In this document: positions 35,142-44,028 of the stretch, piece after piece | How positions within the stretch are numbered: position 1 is the stretch's first letter | Layout of the letters: each line of letters opens with the position of its first letter | DNA from: an uncultured Propionivibrio sp. | GTDB taxonomy: Bacteria; Pseudomonadota; Gammaproteobacteria; Burkholderiales; Rhodocyclaceae | Reading direction: 5' to 3' | DNA: 51,992 bases | NCBI GenBank assembly: GCA_938040985.1 | Contig: CALHZD010000155.1 | Location: 1-51,992 of the forward strand | Program-made: the position numbers and the translations under genes | Notes under the pieces: model-generated | What the model saw: the letters and a program-made list of their open reading frames with translations, nothing else | Told to the model about the DNA's origin: nothing | Databases searched by the model: none

Positions 35142-36020
35142 ATGCACAACATCAACGCCTACGACCGCCCCGTCTTCTTCTACCTCTGGTCCTTCCTCAT
35201 CCCCTGCGCCTGCTGGCTGGCGGCGGGCATCATCAGCCGCACCCCGGGGCTGGATGCGCACACCACCCTGCAAGGCACCCTCGGCATCATCGGCCTTGCC
35301 GCGCCGACCGCCGTCGCCGCCCGGCTCTTTTGGCAAAAACCGGCGCTGCTCGCCGACCTCAAACCGCGCCTCAGCCTGCGCAGCCTCCGCCCGCGTTACC
35401 TGCTCATCGCTATCTGCCTTGGTCCTGCGACCCTCGTCCTCGCCCAACTCATCTCGCTGGCCTTCGGCTACAGCGCCGACCAATTCCGCATCACCGGCCA
35501 CCCCAGCTTCACCAGCGCCCTCTTCTCGCCGTGGCTGCTGCTCGTCCTCGCGCCGCTGCTGGAAGAACTCGCCTGGCACAGCTACGGCACCGACGTCCTG
35601 CTCGCCCGCTACCGCCTCATCACCGCCAACCTCCTCTTCTTCGCCTACTGGTTCCTCTGGCACATCCCGCTTGCCGGCATCAAAGGCTACTACCAGGCGA
35701 ACCTCGTCGCCGAAGGCTGGCAGCACGGCGTCAACTTCATGGCGAGCATAATCTGCTTCGTCTTCATCATGAACTGGCTGTACCTGAAAAACGCGCGCAA
35801 CATCTGGATCGCCGTCGCCTTCCACCTCTGCGCCAACCTCGGCAACGAAATCTTCGCCACCCATCCGGACAGCAAAATCATCCAGACCGGCCTCTTTGCC
35901 CTCATCCTCGCCGGGCTCATCGCCAAAGAAAAAAACCTCTTCCTGCAACCCCTTCCCGATAAAGCGAAGAAAACCCGTGAAAAAGCTGTTCATCGCTTTT
36001 TGCGGGGACGCGGCAAATGA
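35142..36020 (+). CDS. CPBP-family intramembrane protease-like protein
   Basis: A 292-residue membrane protein with about eight hydrophobic helices and the three CPBP motifs: Glu141-Glu142 with Trp145 and Tyr148 (EELAWHSY), FLWHIP with His174, and HLCAN with His228 and Asn232. The motif residues are those of Rce1-type glutamate proteases that cleave CAAX or peptide substrates within the membrane. In bacteria they often process or protect against peptides. It converges on the DUF4336 gene with a 5-bp gap. Confidence 0.85.
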   Translation: MHNINAYDRPVFFYLWSFLIPCACWLAAGIISRTPGLDAHTTLQGTLGIIGLAAPTAVAARLFWQKPALLADLKPRLSLRSLRPRYLLIAICLGPATLVLAQLISLAFGYSADQFRITGHPSFTSALFSPWLLLVLAPLLEELAWHSYGTDVLLARYRLITANLLFFAYWFLWHIPLAGIKGYYQANLVAEGWQHGVNFMASIICFVFIMNWLYLKNARNIWIAVAFHLCANLGNEIFATHPDSKIIQTGLFALILAGLIAKEKNLFLQPLPDKAKKTREKAVHRFLRGRGK

Positions 36021-36025
36021 TGCCA

Positions 36026-36778
36026 TCAATCCAGCCAGCGGAAGGCGCGGCGCAGTTCGGCGGTGCCGTTTTCGCTGTAGCAGCGGCCATGCGCGAGGAT
36101 GATGCGTTCGGGTTGCCAGGCGAAGATGTGCGCCAGTGCGGCGCGGGCAGCGGTTTTGTCTTTGAAGGTGGCGCGCCAGTCGGGCGGGGTTTTACCATCC
36201 GGGTCGGCGATGCCGCTCAGTTTCATCACGCCCGCCCAGAAGCGGCCGGGGAATTTGGCGGTTTCGAAGTTTTCGATGAGGTCAGTGAGGATGAGGCTGC
36301 GGCTGGCGTGGTGGTAGAAGACGGTTTCGGTCATCACGGTGCTGCCGGGGAAGGGCAGTTGTGCGATGTCCGCCGCCCAGTCCGGCGGTGCTTCTGCGCC
36401 GAGGTCGGCGTCAAAGGCGACGGCGATGCGCTGCGACGCCGCCCGCTCGCGCACGCCGGGGCTAGCCCAGGCTTTCGCCTGCGGGTAATGCTGCTGCCAG
36501 GCGGGGATATGCGCGTAGTGGATGCGGTTCGGCGAGATGAGGTGGCGCACCGGGCCGAGAGTGTCGATGGCGGCCAGCAGTGCCGGGTCGGGGGCGATGG
36601 GCGAGTGGCACCACATGCCGCCGTCGGCGAGGCGCACCACGGTCATGCGCGTGCTGAAGGGAATGCTGAGGCCCAGCGGGAAGGCCATGCGGATGAGGCC
36701 GCCGTCGGCGATCCAGATGTTGTCGCCCCAGGGTTTCAGGGTATTGAGCGGCCGGTAGAGATGGAGCGGGTCGGGCAT
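36026..36778 (-). CDS. DUF4336 protein (metallo-hydrolase-like)
   Basis: A 250-residue soluble protein of the DUF4336 family, whose members have a degenerate metallo-beta-lactamase layout. DNIWIADGGLIRM near the start, GPVRHLISPNRIHYAHIPAW in the middle and IILAHGRCY near the end are characteristic; the histidine at RIHYAH may bind metal. It is translated 2 bp after a 66-residue gene, forming a two-gene unit. Function unknown. Confidence 0.8.
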   Translation of the reverse strand: MPDPLHLYRPLNTLKPWGDNIWIADGGLIRMAFPLGLSIPFSTRMTVVRLADGGMWCHSPIAPDPALLAAIDTLGPVRHLISPNRIHYAHIPAWQQHYPQAKAWASPGVRERAASQRIAVAFDADLGAEAPPDWAADIAQLPFPGSTVMTETVFYHHASRSLILTDLIENFETAKFPGRFWAGVMKLSGIADPDGKTPPDWRATFKDKTAARAALAHIFAWQPERIILAHGRCYSENGTAELRRAFRWLD

Positions 36779-36780
36779 GT

Positions 36781-36981
36781 TCAGCGGCCAAACAGCGCCG
36801 CGACCATGTCAGCTTCTTCTTCGGTGTAGGCTTTGCCGTTCAGGCGCACGGCGAGGGCGTATTCGCCGCTAAGGCCCTGCGCGGCGCGGATCTCCCGCCA
36901 GCCTTGCAGGCGCTCTTGGGGGCTTTCTGCGTTTTTCAGTTTGCGGAGGGTGTGGAGAGTTTCTCTGTTTTGGTCTTGCAT
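36781..36981 (-). CDS. Small hypothetical protein, 66 residues
   Basis: A charged, helical protein (KLKNAESPQERLQGWREIRA, then NGKAYTEEEADMVAALFG). The start at 36981 is supported by GGAG 8-11 bp upstream; the longer frame to 37278 is not gene-like. It ends 2 bp before the DUF4336 start, so coupling and a shared role are likely. I do not recognise a family. Confidence 0.7.
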   Translation of the reverse strand: MQDQNRETLHTLRKLKNAESPQERLQGWREIRAAQGLSGEYALAVRLNGKAYTEEEADMVAALFGR

Positions 36982-37030
36982 GGGAGCTCCGTAGTCGTGG
37001 TAGAGGTGGTTGCGGTCAAACAAGATAATA

Positions 37031-37136
37031 TTAATCCTAGCAATCAAGCCAAGAAAGCGGCGCCGTACAGAGCAGACAGTACAGCAACTCCGAAGAAGCG
37101 CGCCAATACGCTCAGATGATTTTCCCGGATGTAGAT
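37031..37136. repeat. Correia-like element (R9)
   Basis: About 106 bp from TTAATCCTAGCAATCAAGCC to CCCGGATGTAGATA. The core includes AGAGCAGACAGTACAGC and GCGCGCCAATACGCTCAGAT. It sits upstream of the two-gene minus-strand unit, in its promoter region. Confidence 0.65.
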
Positions 37137-37309
37137 AGACCGCAACGGACGACGCGGCCATGGAAACCATCACCCTCGCAGAGCACGTCTCCGACTTCGC
37201 CAGCGCGCGGACCATCCTACTCGCCGCCCTCAAGCAAGCCCCCTGCCCGACTGGGGCAAAACCTTCACCGATGGACAACCCCCAAAACTCCGATTGCGGC
37301 CGCCCGCCA

Positions 37310-37508
37310 GCCCAGTGTTTACGCGGTCTCCCGGCCTGTCTATCCGCAAGTACCTATTTACGTGGGTTTCAGGCTGACCTGTCTTCAATTCGCTTATTTA
37401 CGGGCACTTCCGGTCTATCTATCTTCAATCTCACTGTTTTTTGGTATTTCCGGGCGACCTATCCGCAAGCCCACTATTTACGTGGGCTTCCAGCATGCAT
37501 GCCGGCAA
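37310..37508. repeat. 40-bp tandem repeat, block 1 (five units)
   Basis: Five contiguous units of 39-40 bp start at 37310, 37350, 37389, 37429 and 37469. The consensus begins GCCCA(G/C)T(A/G)TTTACG and ends (C/T)CTATC(C/T)GCAA. The middle units are the most diverged. There are no spacers between units. Confidence 0.8.
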
Positions 37509-37774
37509 ACGCCCGATTGACAAGGGCTACAGAATCGACCGGGCTGGCACGCCCAAAAGACGCGGGGCTTAGGCCGATGAGTCATTGCGCTCCGCTGCGG
37601 CCAGCTGGCTTATGCTTGACCCATATCACTGGCGCACCGCCGACCGCAGGAGCAAAGCGTAAGGCGATCTATTCAGTGCGTTGAAGCCAGCTGCATCGCC
37701 GGCGCTCGGGTGAAGTATCACCGTCCGAAGCGCGGCCGCCGCGATCGAAGAACGGCAACAATGCCTGCCCCGCA

Positions 37775-37934
37775 GCCCGCGTAAAATGGGCGTTTCCGGA
37801 TAGGCTGCCCGCCAGCCCAGTGTTTACGCGGGTTCCCGGCCTGCCTATCCGTAAGCCCAGTATTTATGGGCGTCCCGGATTTGTCTATCTGCTAGCCCAG
37901 TATTTACGGGCACTTCCGGCCTGCCTGCCAGTAA
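37775..37934. repeat. 40-bp tandem repeat, block 2 (four units)
   Basis: Four contiguous 40-bp units start at 37775, 37815, 37855 and 37895, of the same family as the block 270 bp to the left. GCCCAGTATTTACGGGC within a unit is an imperfect hairpin (GCCC / GGGC). Open frames across both blocks show no protein-like sequence. The 37509-37774 gap and 37935-38212 hold no supportable gene. Confidence 0.8.
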
Positions 37935-38212
37935 ATGCCCGAATTTGGCAATATGAAAAGGGGGTTACAGTGCCATCACAGATTGAAAAATGGGAATAAG
38001 GCGCGGTTTATAAGGAATTCTTTCACTAAAGAATGAGACCTTGAGCATGGTTTTGTCCATTAGCGCCAAGCGTCTCGGGAAAAGCATGAAATTTGGACAG
38101 TCCCCCGTTTTTTACTGGCACGGAAGAAAAAATGCGCCCGATTTTCCCGGCGAGGTAATCAGACGCAGGCGTATACGCCGGAAAAAAAGCTGCCCCGGTC
38201 GCCAAACGGTCG

Positions 38213-39751
38213 TCAGGGCAAGCACTTCAGTTTTTGCAGCAGGCCGAAGCGGTGGCGCAGAAATTCGATTTTCTGGCGGGCAATTTCGTCCAGGTTTTCC
38301 GCTTCGCTTTCCAGTTTGTTGCCGTCGCGCAGCAGAATTTGCCCCTGCTGTTGCAGGATTTGCCATACTTTCGCATCCCACGCTTCTTCGGGCAGGCCGC
38401 CTGTATGGGCGTGCAGGAAGAGTTTTTCCAGGTAGCTGATGCCGATACCGCCGCCCAGTACGGGGCTGGCAAGGTAGCTCAGCGTGCTGTTGATTTCGAC
38501 GGATTCCAGCACGCGGCGGTTAAAGCGGCGGCAGTTTGCATGCTGCCGTTCGGCCGCCTCAGGCGCGGAACATACGGCAATGTCGCCTTTGCCGAACAGA
38601 ATGGCAAGCACGGAATAGAGCTGTTCGTTGCCGAGTTTCCCAACTAGATCCCGCCGCATTTTGCCGACGTTGTATACCTTGCTGTCGGCCAGGTAGTCGA
38701 GCACGGGGTTAAACAGCTCCGGCACGCCGCTGGCGCTGCGGGTGTAAGCAATGTCCGGACTGAATTTCGCGCGTTCGGTCAGCAAAATAATGTCGAGCGC
38801 GTCCCACGCCCGTTCCTGCTCTGCCGAGGTGACGCGGTAGCTGCCTTTTACCCAGTAGTCGCAGCGGAACTGGCGGTTCAGCAAATAGTCTTTGGCGGTC
38901 TGCGCGAAAGACGGGTCGCTGATACTGTTGAAGAACGCCTGCTGTTCTTCGTCAAACAGGCAAGCTGGGATGTCTTCCAAATGGCGAGCGGAGCAGGCAT
39001 AGCTTAGTTTGGCGCCGCCCAGCCATTCTTCCATCTGCGAAAAATACATCGGCTGCCAGTCTTTGTTGAGGTATTCGTGGGCGATGTAGTCGGCGGAGTA
39101 ATCGTCCAGCGCCTGCATGCGGTTGGGCAAATCGGGCGCGCGCTGCACCAGCCAGGGGCTATGTTTAAGCAAATCCCGGCCGAACTGCACAGCCTGCCGA
39201 ATGCGCTCGGTACGGTTGCCATGACCGACGCGACTGCCATGCTCTTGCAGCAGGTGGCGCACAGGCATATGCGCCGACCATGCGGGCAAGGTGTTATAGC
39301 TGATGTACAGTACGCCGCCCGCAGTCAGCTTGCGGCGAACGAAATCCACGATGATGTGGCGGTTTTCATCGGAAATCCACGACCACACGCCGTGCAGGGC
39401 AATAAAATCAAAGTCGGGCAAATCACTGCGCGCACAGAATTCGACAAATCCCTGCTCCGCCAGCAGCAGTTTTTCCCCACTTACGCCCGACTGATCGGCC
39501 AAACGGCGCGCAAAATAGACTTGGGACGGGTTGAAATCGGTCGCCGCCCACTCAACTTCGCCGGCTGCGGCGTGAATGTTGACCGATACGCCCTGCCCAA
39601 AGCCCAACTCGCACGCGCGAATAATTTTGGGCGCCGCCAGCCCCGCCTGCAAAAACGGAATAACAATGCGCTGCGGGTTCAGTTCCGGGTAATACCCGTA
39701 GGTGTAATTAATGTCGTTTACATAGCCTTCTGACCAGTCTGCTGCGGACAT
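38213..39751 (-). CDS. SAM-dependent methyltransferase with regulatory domain
   Basis: A 512-residue cytosolic protein. The N-terminal part is a class I methyltransferase: the SAM-binding ELGFGQG is near residue 48, the acidic strand-2 region reads WAATDFNPSQVYFARR, and LHGVWSWIS follows. From about residue 215 it matches the methyltransferase regulatory domain (MethyTransf_Reg), followed by a C-terminal helical part that is variable in this family. The target is unknown; relatives often lie near surface polysaccharide genes. The start at 39751 has AAGGAAAC upstream; the longer frame to 39898 is not supported. Confidence 0.87.
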   Translation of the reverse strand: MSAADWSEGYVNDINYTYGYYPELNPQRIVIPFLQAGLAAPKIIRACELGFGQGVSVNIHAAAGEVEWAATDFNPSQVYFARRLADQSGVSGEKLLLAEQGFVEFCARSDLPDFDFIALHGVWSWISDENRHIIVDFVRRKLTAGGVLYISYNTLPAWSAHMPVRHLLQEHGSRVGHGNRTERIRQAVQFGRDLLKHSPWLVQRAPDLPNRMQALDDYSADYIAHEYLNKDWQPMYFSQMEEWLGGAKLSYACSARHLEDIPACLFDEEQQAFFNSISDPSFAQTAKDYLLNRQFRCDYWVKGSYRVTSAEQERAWDALDIILLTERAKFSPDIAYTRSASGVPELFNPVLDYLADSKVYNVGKMRRDLVGKLGNEQLYSVLAILFGKGDIAVCSAPEAAERQHANCRRFNRRVLESVEINSTLSYLASPVLGGGIGISYLEKLFLHAHTGGLPEEAWDAKVWQILQQQGQILLRDGNKLESEAENLDEIARQKIEFLRHRFGLLQKLKCLP

Positions 39752-40399
39752 TTTCGTTTCCTTGAGTTTCCTTGATCTTGTGGAAAGGGCGGTTTGCAGG
39801 CTGGCGGAAAAATCCGGTGCGGGGATTTTTCCCGCCGAAACCGGTAAAGGAGGGCATTCTAGCAACCCATGCAGCCGCACGGTGATGAAAATTCCCACTC
39901 GATCACCGCCCCGTCATCACGCTCCTTGCCCATGTTCTTACACTTCATTCAACCGGGCAATGCGCCGCAATAGGGGGCCGGTACGCTACCGACGGCAACC
40001 CGTTTTCGGCGGCAGGAGAGAGAGGGAGCGATAGGTAGAACGATAAGGAACGCGGTGGAACGCGGTGATATGCGAAATAAGCCTTCTACCCGCTTTTGAC
40101 CTGCCGTTTCAAATGGGGCTTAACCCCCTAACCCTTTCCATTTCCGCCAAGTCGGCGCCATTATTTCCTGCTGCGCAGAAATTGTGCTTTTGCTACCAAG
40201 CGGCACGCCGTAAGTTGTACGGGATAATACGGCAAGGCGCAGCAGTACAGTCGCGGGAAACCGTGCGCAGGTCCCACCTCGGCTCACCTTCTGCCTTTTT
40301 ACCTTTCTACTTTTCTGCCCCTTATCGCCTCTTCTACCTCGCATATACCGCCTGAAGTCTGTATAGACTCAATCGCCCCTCCTATTCGCCGCCACTTTC
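39752..40399. other. Intergenic stretch
   Basis: About 650 bp without a supportable gene. At 40214-40242 GGGATAATACGGCAAGGCGCAG and CAGTACAG resemble the Correia-like core, perhaps a decayed copy. Nothing else is recognisable. Confidence 0.4.
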
Positions 40400-40943
40400 T
40401 TGTTGCAAAGTCCGGCTGTCCTGTTGGCTGCCATGCTATCTGTTCATACAATCTCTACCGCTTCTGCGCACAACCGACAAGGAAAGCCCATAAAGATAAT
40501 TTCTCTAGAAGAACACGTTCTAGACCCTGCTTTGCGCAACGCCACCCTGTTTGCCGGCATCAAAGCAGTGCCCTGCCTGCTCGGCTGTGCAAAACCGTGC
40601 AGGATGGCAACCTGCCCGATCGCAGCCGACCGCAAGTCCTCAAGCGCAAATCCGCCCGCAAAGGGCTGGGCTGGGACGACGAATGCCTCGCCGATATGGG
40701 ATGCGGTAAGGCATCGACATCCAAGTTCTATCGCTCAGCAACTCCCCGCAATTCGCCCCACCCACCGCGCGGGTTGCCGCCTTCCCCACCTGTCCGGCCG
40801 GCGAGACCTGCACGCCGCAAGCCATTCAATACCGCCATTACCTCGACCGACACTATATCTACAAACGCGACAGCCACTGCGTTACCCTGCGCAGACCCGG
40901 TTATGCCCTGATTAAAGCCAACCTCCACCACTGCCACATATAG
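40400..40943 (+). pseudogene. Composite pseudogene: amidohydrolase 5' part plus foreign tail
   Basis: It begins with a signal-like stretch and GKPIKIISLEEHVLDPAL, the start of an amidohydrolase (ACMSD-like), then passes through two frameshifts (QVLKRKSARKGLGWDDECLAD, then GIDIQVLSLSNSP). The tail in that last frame (TCPAGETCTPQAIQYRHYL) does not fit the amidohydrolase and seems to be the end of another gene. The final stop TAG lies inside repeat R10. It is non-functional. Confidence 0.6.
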
Positions 40944-41039
40944 TCGTTCCAAATGAAACTGATGCGGTGTTGGCGAGCCTCGCTACACATACCGCCTTCG
41001 GCTCGCCGCCTTGTCTCATTTCCATTTGAAACGACTATA
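40939..41039. repeat. Correia-like element (R10)
   Basis: It is 101 bp with ends TATAGTCGTTCCAAATGAAAC and, read backwards, TATAGTCGTTTCAAATGGAAA, continuing to GGCGAGCC on both sides. It ends 13 bp before leuE. It carries the last stop codon of the pseudogene upstream. Confidence 0.85.
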
Positions 41040-41052
41040 AAGGAATACAACC

Positions 41053-41697
41053 ATGAACGGCATCATCGACCTGCCCCAGTACCTCATCGGCGTCATCGCC
41101 GTCATCCTCGTCCCCGGCCCCAACTCCCTCTACTGTCTGAGCGTCGCCGGACAACACGGCAGCCGCGCCGCTTACCGCGCCATCGCCGGCATTCTCCTCG
41201 GCGACAGTCTGCTCATCCTCGCGACCGTCTTCGGCGCGGGCGCCTTACTGCATCGCTACCCCGTCCTCTTCCACGGCATCAAAATCGCCGGCGGCCTCTA
41301 CCTCGCCTGGCTCGGCTTGAACCTGCTCAAAAGCGGCTGGCTGGTGTGGCAAACGCGGCGCAATACCACCCCCGTCACCCCAAAAGTGTCGCCTCGGCGC
41401 ATCTTCCACCACGCGCTGACCCTCAGCCTGATGAACCCCAAAGCCATCCTTTTCTTCCTCTCCTTCTTCACCCAATTCGTGCGCGCCGATGCCCCCAACC
41501 CGCTCTACAGCTTCCTCATCCTCGCCCTCATCCTGCAAAGCGTCAGCTTCACCTACCTGAACACCCTCGCCTTCGCCGGCGAGCGCCTGACCGCCGTCTT
41601 CGCCCGCTCGCGCGCCCTGGCTGCTGTGGGCATGACCCTGGTCGGCTTCCTCTTCATCGCCTTTGCCGTCAAACTGTGGACGGCCAGCCTTAGTTGA
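41053..41697 (+). CDS. leuE: LysE-family exporter, LeuE-like
   Basis: A 214-residue inner-membrane exporter with about six helices. LVPGPNSLYCLSVAGQHG is the LysE/RhtB signature, and the length and layout match E. coli LeuE (212), which expels leucine and analogues. MNPKAILFFLSFFTQFV is the second conserved block. TATAAAGGAA places a ribosome site just after R10. The TGA stop (41695-41697) lies within the left end of R11, so a repeat insertion shaped both ends of this gene's surroundings. Confidence 0.82.
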   Translation: MNGIIDLPQYLIGVIAVILVPGPNSLYCLSVAGQHGSRAAYRAIAGILLGDSLLILATVFGAGALLHRYPVLFHGIKIAGGLYLAWLGLNLLKSGWLVWQTRRNTTPVTPKVSPRRIFHHALTLSLMNPKAILFFLSFFTQFVRADAPNPLYSFLILALILQSVSFTYLNTLAFAGERLTAVFARSRALAAVGMTLVGFLFIAFAVKLWTASLS

Positions 41698-41794
41698 ATA
41701 GATCAAAAGCGGAATAAGGCGCGTTGCCGCAGACAGTACAAGTAATACGGTGAGACGCACCAACACACTCAGATTATTTTCTGGGATTGGTATT
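41691..41794. repeat. Hybrid Correia-like element (R11)
   Basis: The left arm TAGTTGAATAGATCAAAAGC is of the R8 subtype; the right arm ACTCAGATTATTTTCTGGGA is of the TATACC subtype. The core is textbook for this set: GCCGCAGACAGTACAAGTA then ATACGGTGAGACGCACC. About 104 bp. The remainder of the gap to 42032 holds no gene. Confidence 0.8.
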
Positions 41795-42032
41795 ACTGCT
41801 GATCTACCGCAAAGGAAGGCAAATACTGCAACTGCTGCGGCAGGGCTGCGACAGCGACATCTTCTGAGCGATCAATTCACCGTGTATCCGACCTGACGCA
41901 TCTGAAAAACAAAGCACGAGCGGCAGATTATAAAAATTTGCCTAACAAAGCATAAGCCAGACCAAGACTAATCCTAAACATCGCATCTCCCTATACTGCG
42001 TTTTGTCCATTCAACAACACGGAGAAAAAACC

Positions 42033-42983
42033 ATGACCCAACCCACCTACCCCAAAATCGCCCTCGGCACCTGGTCCTGGGGCGTCGGCACCTACGGCGG
42101 CGACGCCGTATTCGGCCAGACGCTCAGCGAAGCGCAGATGCAGGAAGTGTTCGACACCGCGATGCAGGCCGGCCTGAACCTGTGGGACACCGCCTACGCC
42201 TACGGCCTCGGCGATTCCGAAAAAGAACTGGGCAAAATCATCCGCCGCTGGCCCAAGGGCAGCGTGATTCTCTCCACCAAATTCACCCCCAACCTCGCTG
42301 ACGAAAGTCTGGCCGACCCGTTCATGGCCATGCTTGACAGCAGCCTGGAACGTCTCGGCGTCGACACCATCGACCTCTACTGGATTCATAACTCCATTGA
42401 CGTCGAGCGCTGGGCGCCGCACCTCATCCCCGCGCTGAAAAGCGGCAAAGTCAAAGCCGTCGGCATCTCCAACCACAATCTCGCGCAAATCAAGCGCGTG
42501 AACGACATCCTTGCGGCGGAAGGCTGCAAACTCAGCGCCGTGCAAAACCACTTCAGCCTGCTCTACCGCAATTCCATTGACGACGGCGTGCTCGACTACT
42601 GCCGCGACAACGGCATCACCTTCTTCGCCTACATGGTGCTGGAACAGGGCGCGCTCAGTGGCCGTTACAACGTGGCGAACCCGCTGCCCGCCGGCAGTCG
42701 CCGCGCCGAAGCGTACAACAAAGCGCTGCCGCAGCTGCAAAAACTGACCGACGCGATGGCCGCCATCGGCAAAGCACACGGCGCCTCCGCCGCACAAATC
42801 GCCATCGCTTGGGCGATTGCCAAAGGCACCCTGCCGCTCGTTGGCGCGACCAAACCGCACCACGTGACCGACGCCGCTGCCGCCGCCCAACTGACACTGA
42901 CTGCCGCCGAAATCGCCGAACTCGAACGCTTAGCAAAAGAAACCGGCGTGGACACACGCGGCGGCTGGGAAGGACAGGCCTAG
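42033..42983 (+). CDS. Aldo/keto reductase
   Basis: A 316-residue cytosolic AKR of the AKR11/13-like group. The catalytic residues are in LWDTAYAYG (Asp and Tyr), STKFTP (Lys) and WIHNS (His). The phosphate-binding end is VGATKPHHV, which differs from the exported AKRs here. CACGGAG precedes the ATG at 42033; an upstream TTG in frame is less likely. Substrate unknown. Confidence 0.88.
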   Translation: MTQPTYPKIALGTWSWGVGTYGGDAVFGQTLSEAQMQEVFDTAMQAGLNLWDTAYAYGLGDSEKELGKIIRRWPKGSVILSTKFTPNLADESLADPFMAMLDSSLERLGVDTIDLYWIHNSIDVERWAPHLIPALKSGKVKAVGISNHNLAQIKRVNDILAAEGCKLSAVQNHFSLLYRNSIDDGVLDYCRDNGITFFAYMVLEQGALSGRYNVANPLPAGSRRAEAYNKALPQLQKLTDAMAAIGKAHGASAAQIAIAWAIAKGTLPLVGATKPHHVTDAAAAAQLTLTAAEIAELERLAKETGVDTRGGWEGQA

Positions 42984-43142
42984 GGATTGTTGGCATTCGG
43001 CTTACGCAGCGGATTTTTGTAGCAAAACGGCAGACGCAAGACAAAAAGCGCAGCAAGATTGAACACCTTGCACGCATCTTCACACCGCAGATGCCGCAAC
43101 TTGGCTAAAAAGCCGTCTAATGTTGAGTATCAACAGGCTCGA

Positions 43143-43246
43143 ACACACATCCTAGAAAGTAATCTGAATGTGTTGGCGCGTTTCGCCGTATTTACACATA
43201 CTGCCTGCGGCGCGTCGCTTGCTCACCTTATTTCTGGGATGGGTAA
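43143..43246. repeat. Correia-like element (R12)
   Basis: About 104 bp, from CACACATCCTAGAAAGTAAT to TTTCTGGGATGGGTAA. The core read backwards contains CGCCGCAGGCAGTATG and AATACGGCG. It lies 61 bp before the flavodoxin-like gene. The rest of the 42984-43307 gap has no gene. Confidence 0.75.
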
Positions 43247-43307
43247 CGCCCACCAGGCGGGATAACCCGCACCTTTCAGCAAAAACCACCTAACCCGGAG
43301 AACCATC

Positions 43308-43901
43308 ATGAACCGACGAGACATCCTGCAAGCCGCCCTGCTGCTCGGCAGTGCCGCCCTGCTGCCGTTGAACGCCAATGCACAGACTGCCAGAGCCGCG
43401 AAGAAAACCCTGGTCATCGTCTCGCATCCCTACCTGGAGCGTTCGGTGCTGACCAAAGGCCTGCAACAGGCCGCCGAAAGCGTTGGCAACGTCACCGTGC
43501 GCAACCTCGAAACCCTCTACGGCTTCGACACCCGCGCCATCAACGGCGACGAAAAACGCCTCCTCACCCGCGAGCACGAGCGCATCGTCTTCATCTTCCC
43601 CACCCACTGGTTCAACCTCACGCCGATGCTGAAAGCCTACATGAACGACACCTGGAGCAGCGTCGGACCGGGGCTGTGGCAGGGCAAGGAACTGCTCATC
43701 GTCAGCACCGCTGCGGGCGGCGATAGCACCTACGGCAAACGTGGCCGCATCGGCGTTGACCTCGCCGACGTTTTCACCCCGCTCAAGGCCAGCGCCCTGC
43801 ACGCCGGCATGACCTACCTGTCGCCGCTGGTCTTCCAGAGCGCCAATGCCAGCGAACTGCCCGCCTACCAAAAGGCATTGATCGAACGCCTGCAAAAGTA
43901 A
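43308..43901 (+). CDS. Tat-exported NAD(P)H oxidoreductase, flavodoxin-like fold
   Basis: A 197-residue flavoprotein of the KefF/MdaB/WrbA-type quinone reductase fold, behind a Tat signal (NRRDILQAALLLGSAAL, site near NANA-Q at about 26). The domain begins LVIVSHPYLERS, has FPTHWFNLTPMLKAY in the flavin region and STAAGGDSTYG after it. It should reduce quinones or similar acceptors. CCGGAG lies before the ATG. A related exported protein follows at 46268. Confidence 0.85.
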   Translation: MNRRDILQAALLLGSAALLPLNANAQTARAAKKTLVIVSHPYLERSVLTKGLQQAAESVGNVTVRNLETLYGFDTRAINGDEKRLLTREHERIVFIFPTHWFNLTPMLKAYMNDTWSSVGPGLWQGKELLIVSTAAGGDSTYGKRGRIGVDLADVFTPLKASALHAGMTYLSPLVFQSANASELPAYQKALIERLQK

Positions 43902-43923
43902 CGCCAACCCCAAAAACAACCCG

Positions 43924-44007
43924 GCCGTGTTGGCGCGCCGTACTGTGCTTCACCATGTGCTGTTCGCGGCGCGCCGCTTTGCTCGCTTAATCCCTGGAAT
44001 TGGTATA
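43924..44007. repeat. Correia-like element, left-truncated (R13)
   Basis: About 84 bp: GCCGTGTTGGCGCGCCGTAC, GTGCTGTTCGCGGCGCGCC and the right arm TCCCTGGAATTGGTATAAA. The end TTGGTATAAA resembles an extended -10 promoter element and lies 21 bp before the next ATG. Confidence 0.7.
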
Positions 44008-44028
44008 AACCACAACCTAAGGAAAATC

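Noticed and set aside
37310..37934. The 40-bp repeats as a CRISPR array
   Set aside because: Units abut directly with no unique spacers, are too diverged, and no cas gene is in the window.
40065..40355. 96-residue frame before the amidohydrolase remnant
   Set aside because: No ribosome site, no motif, and it overlaps a possible decayed repeat core.
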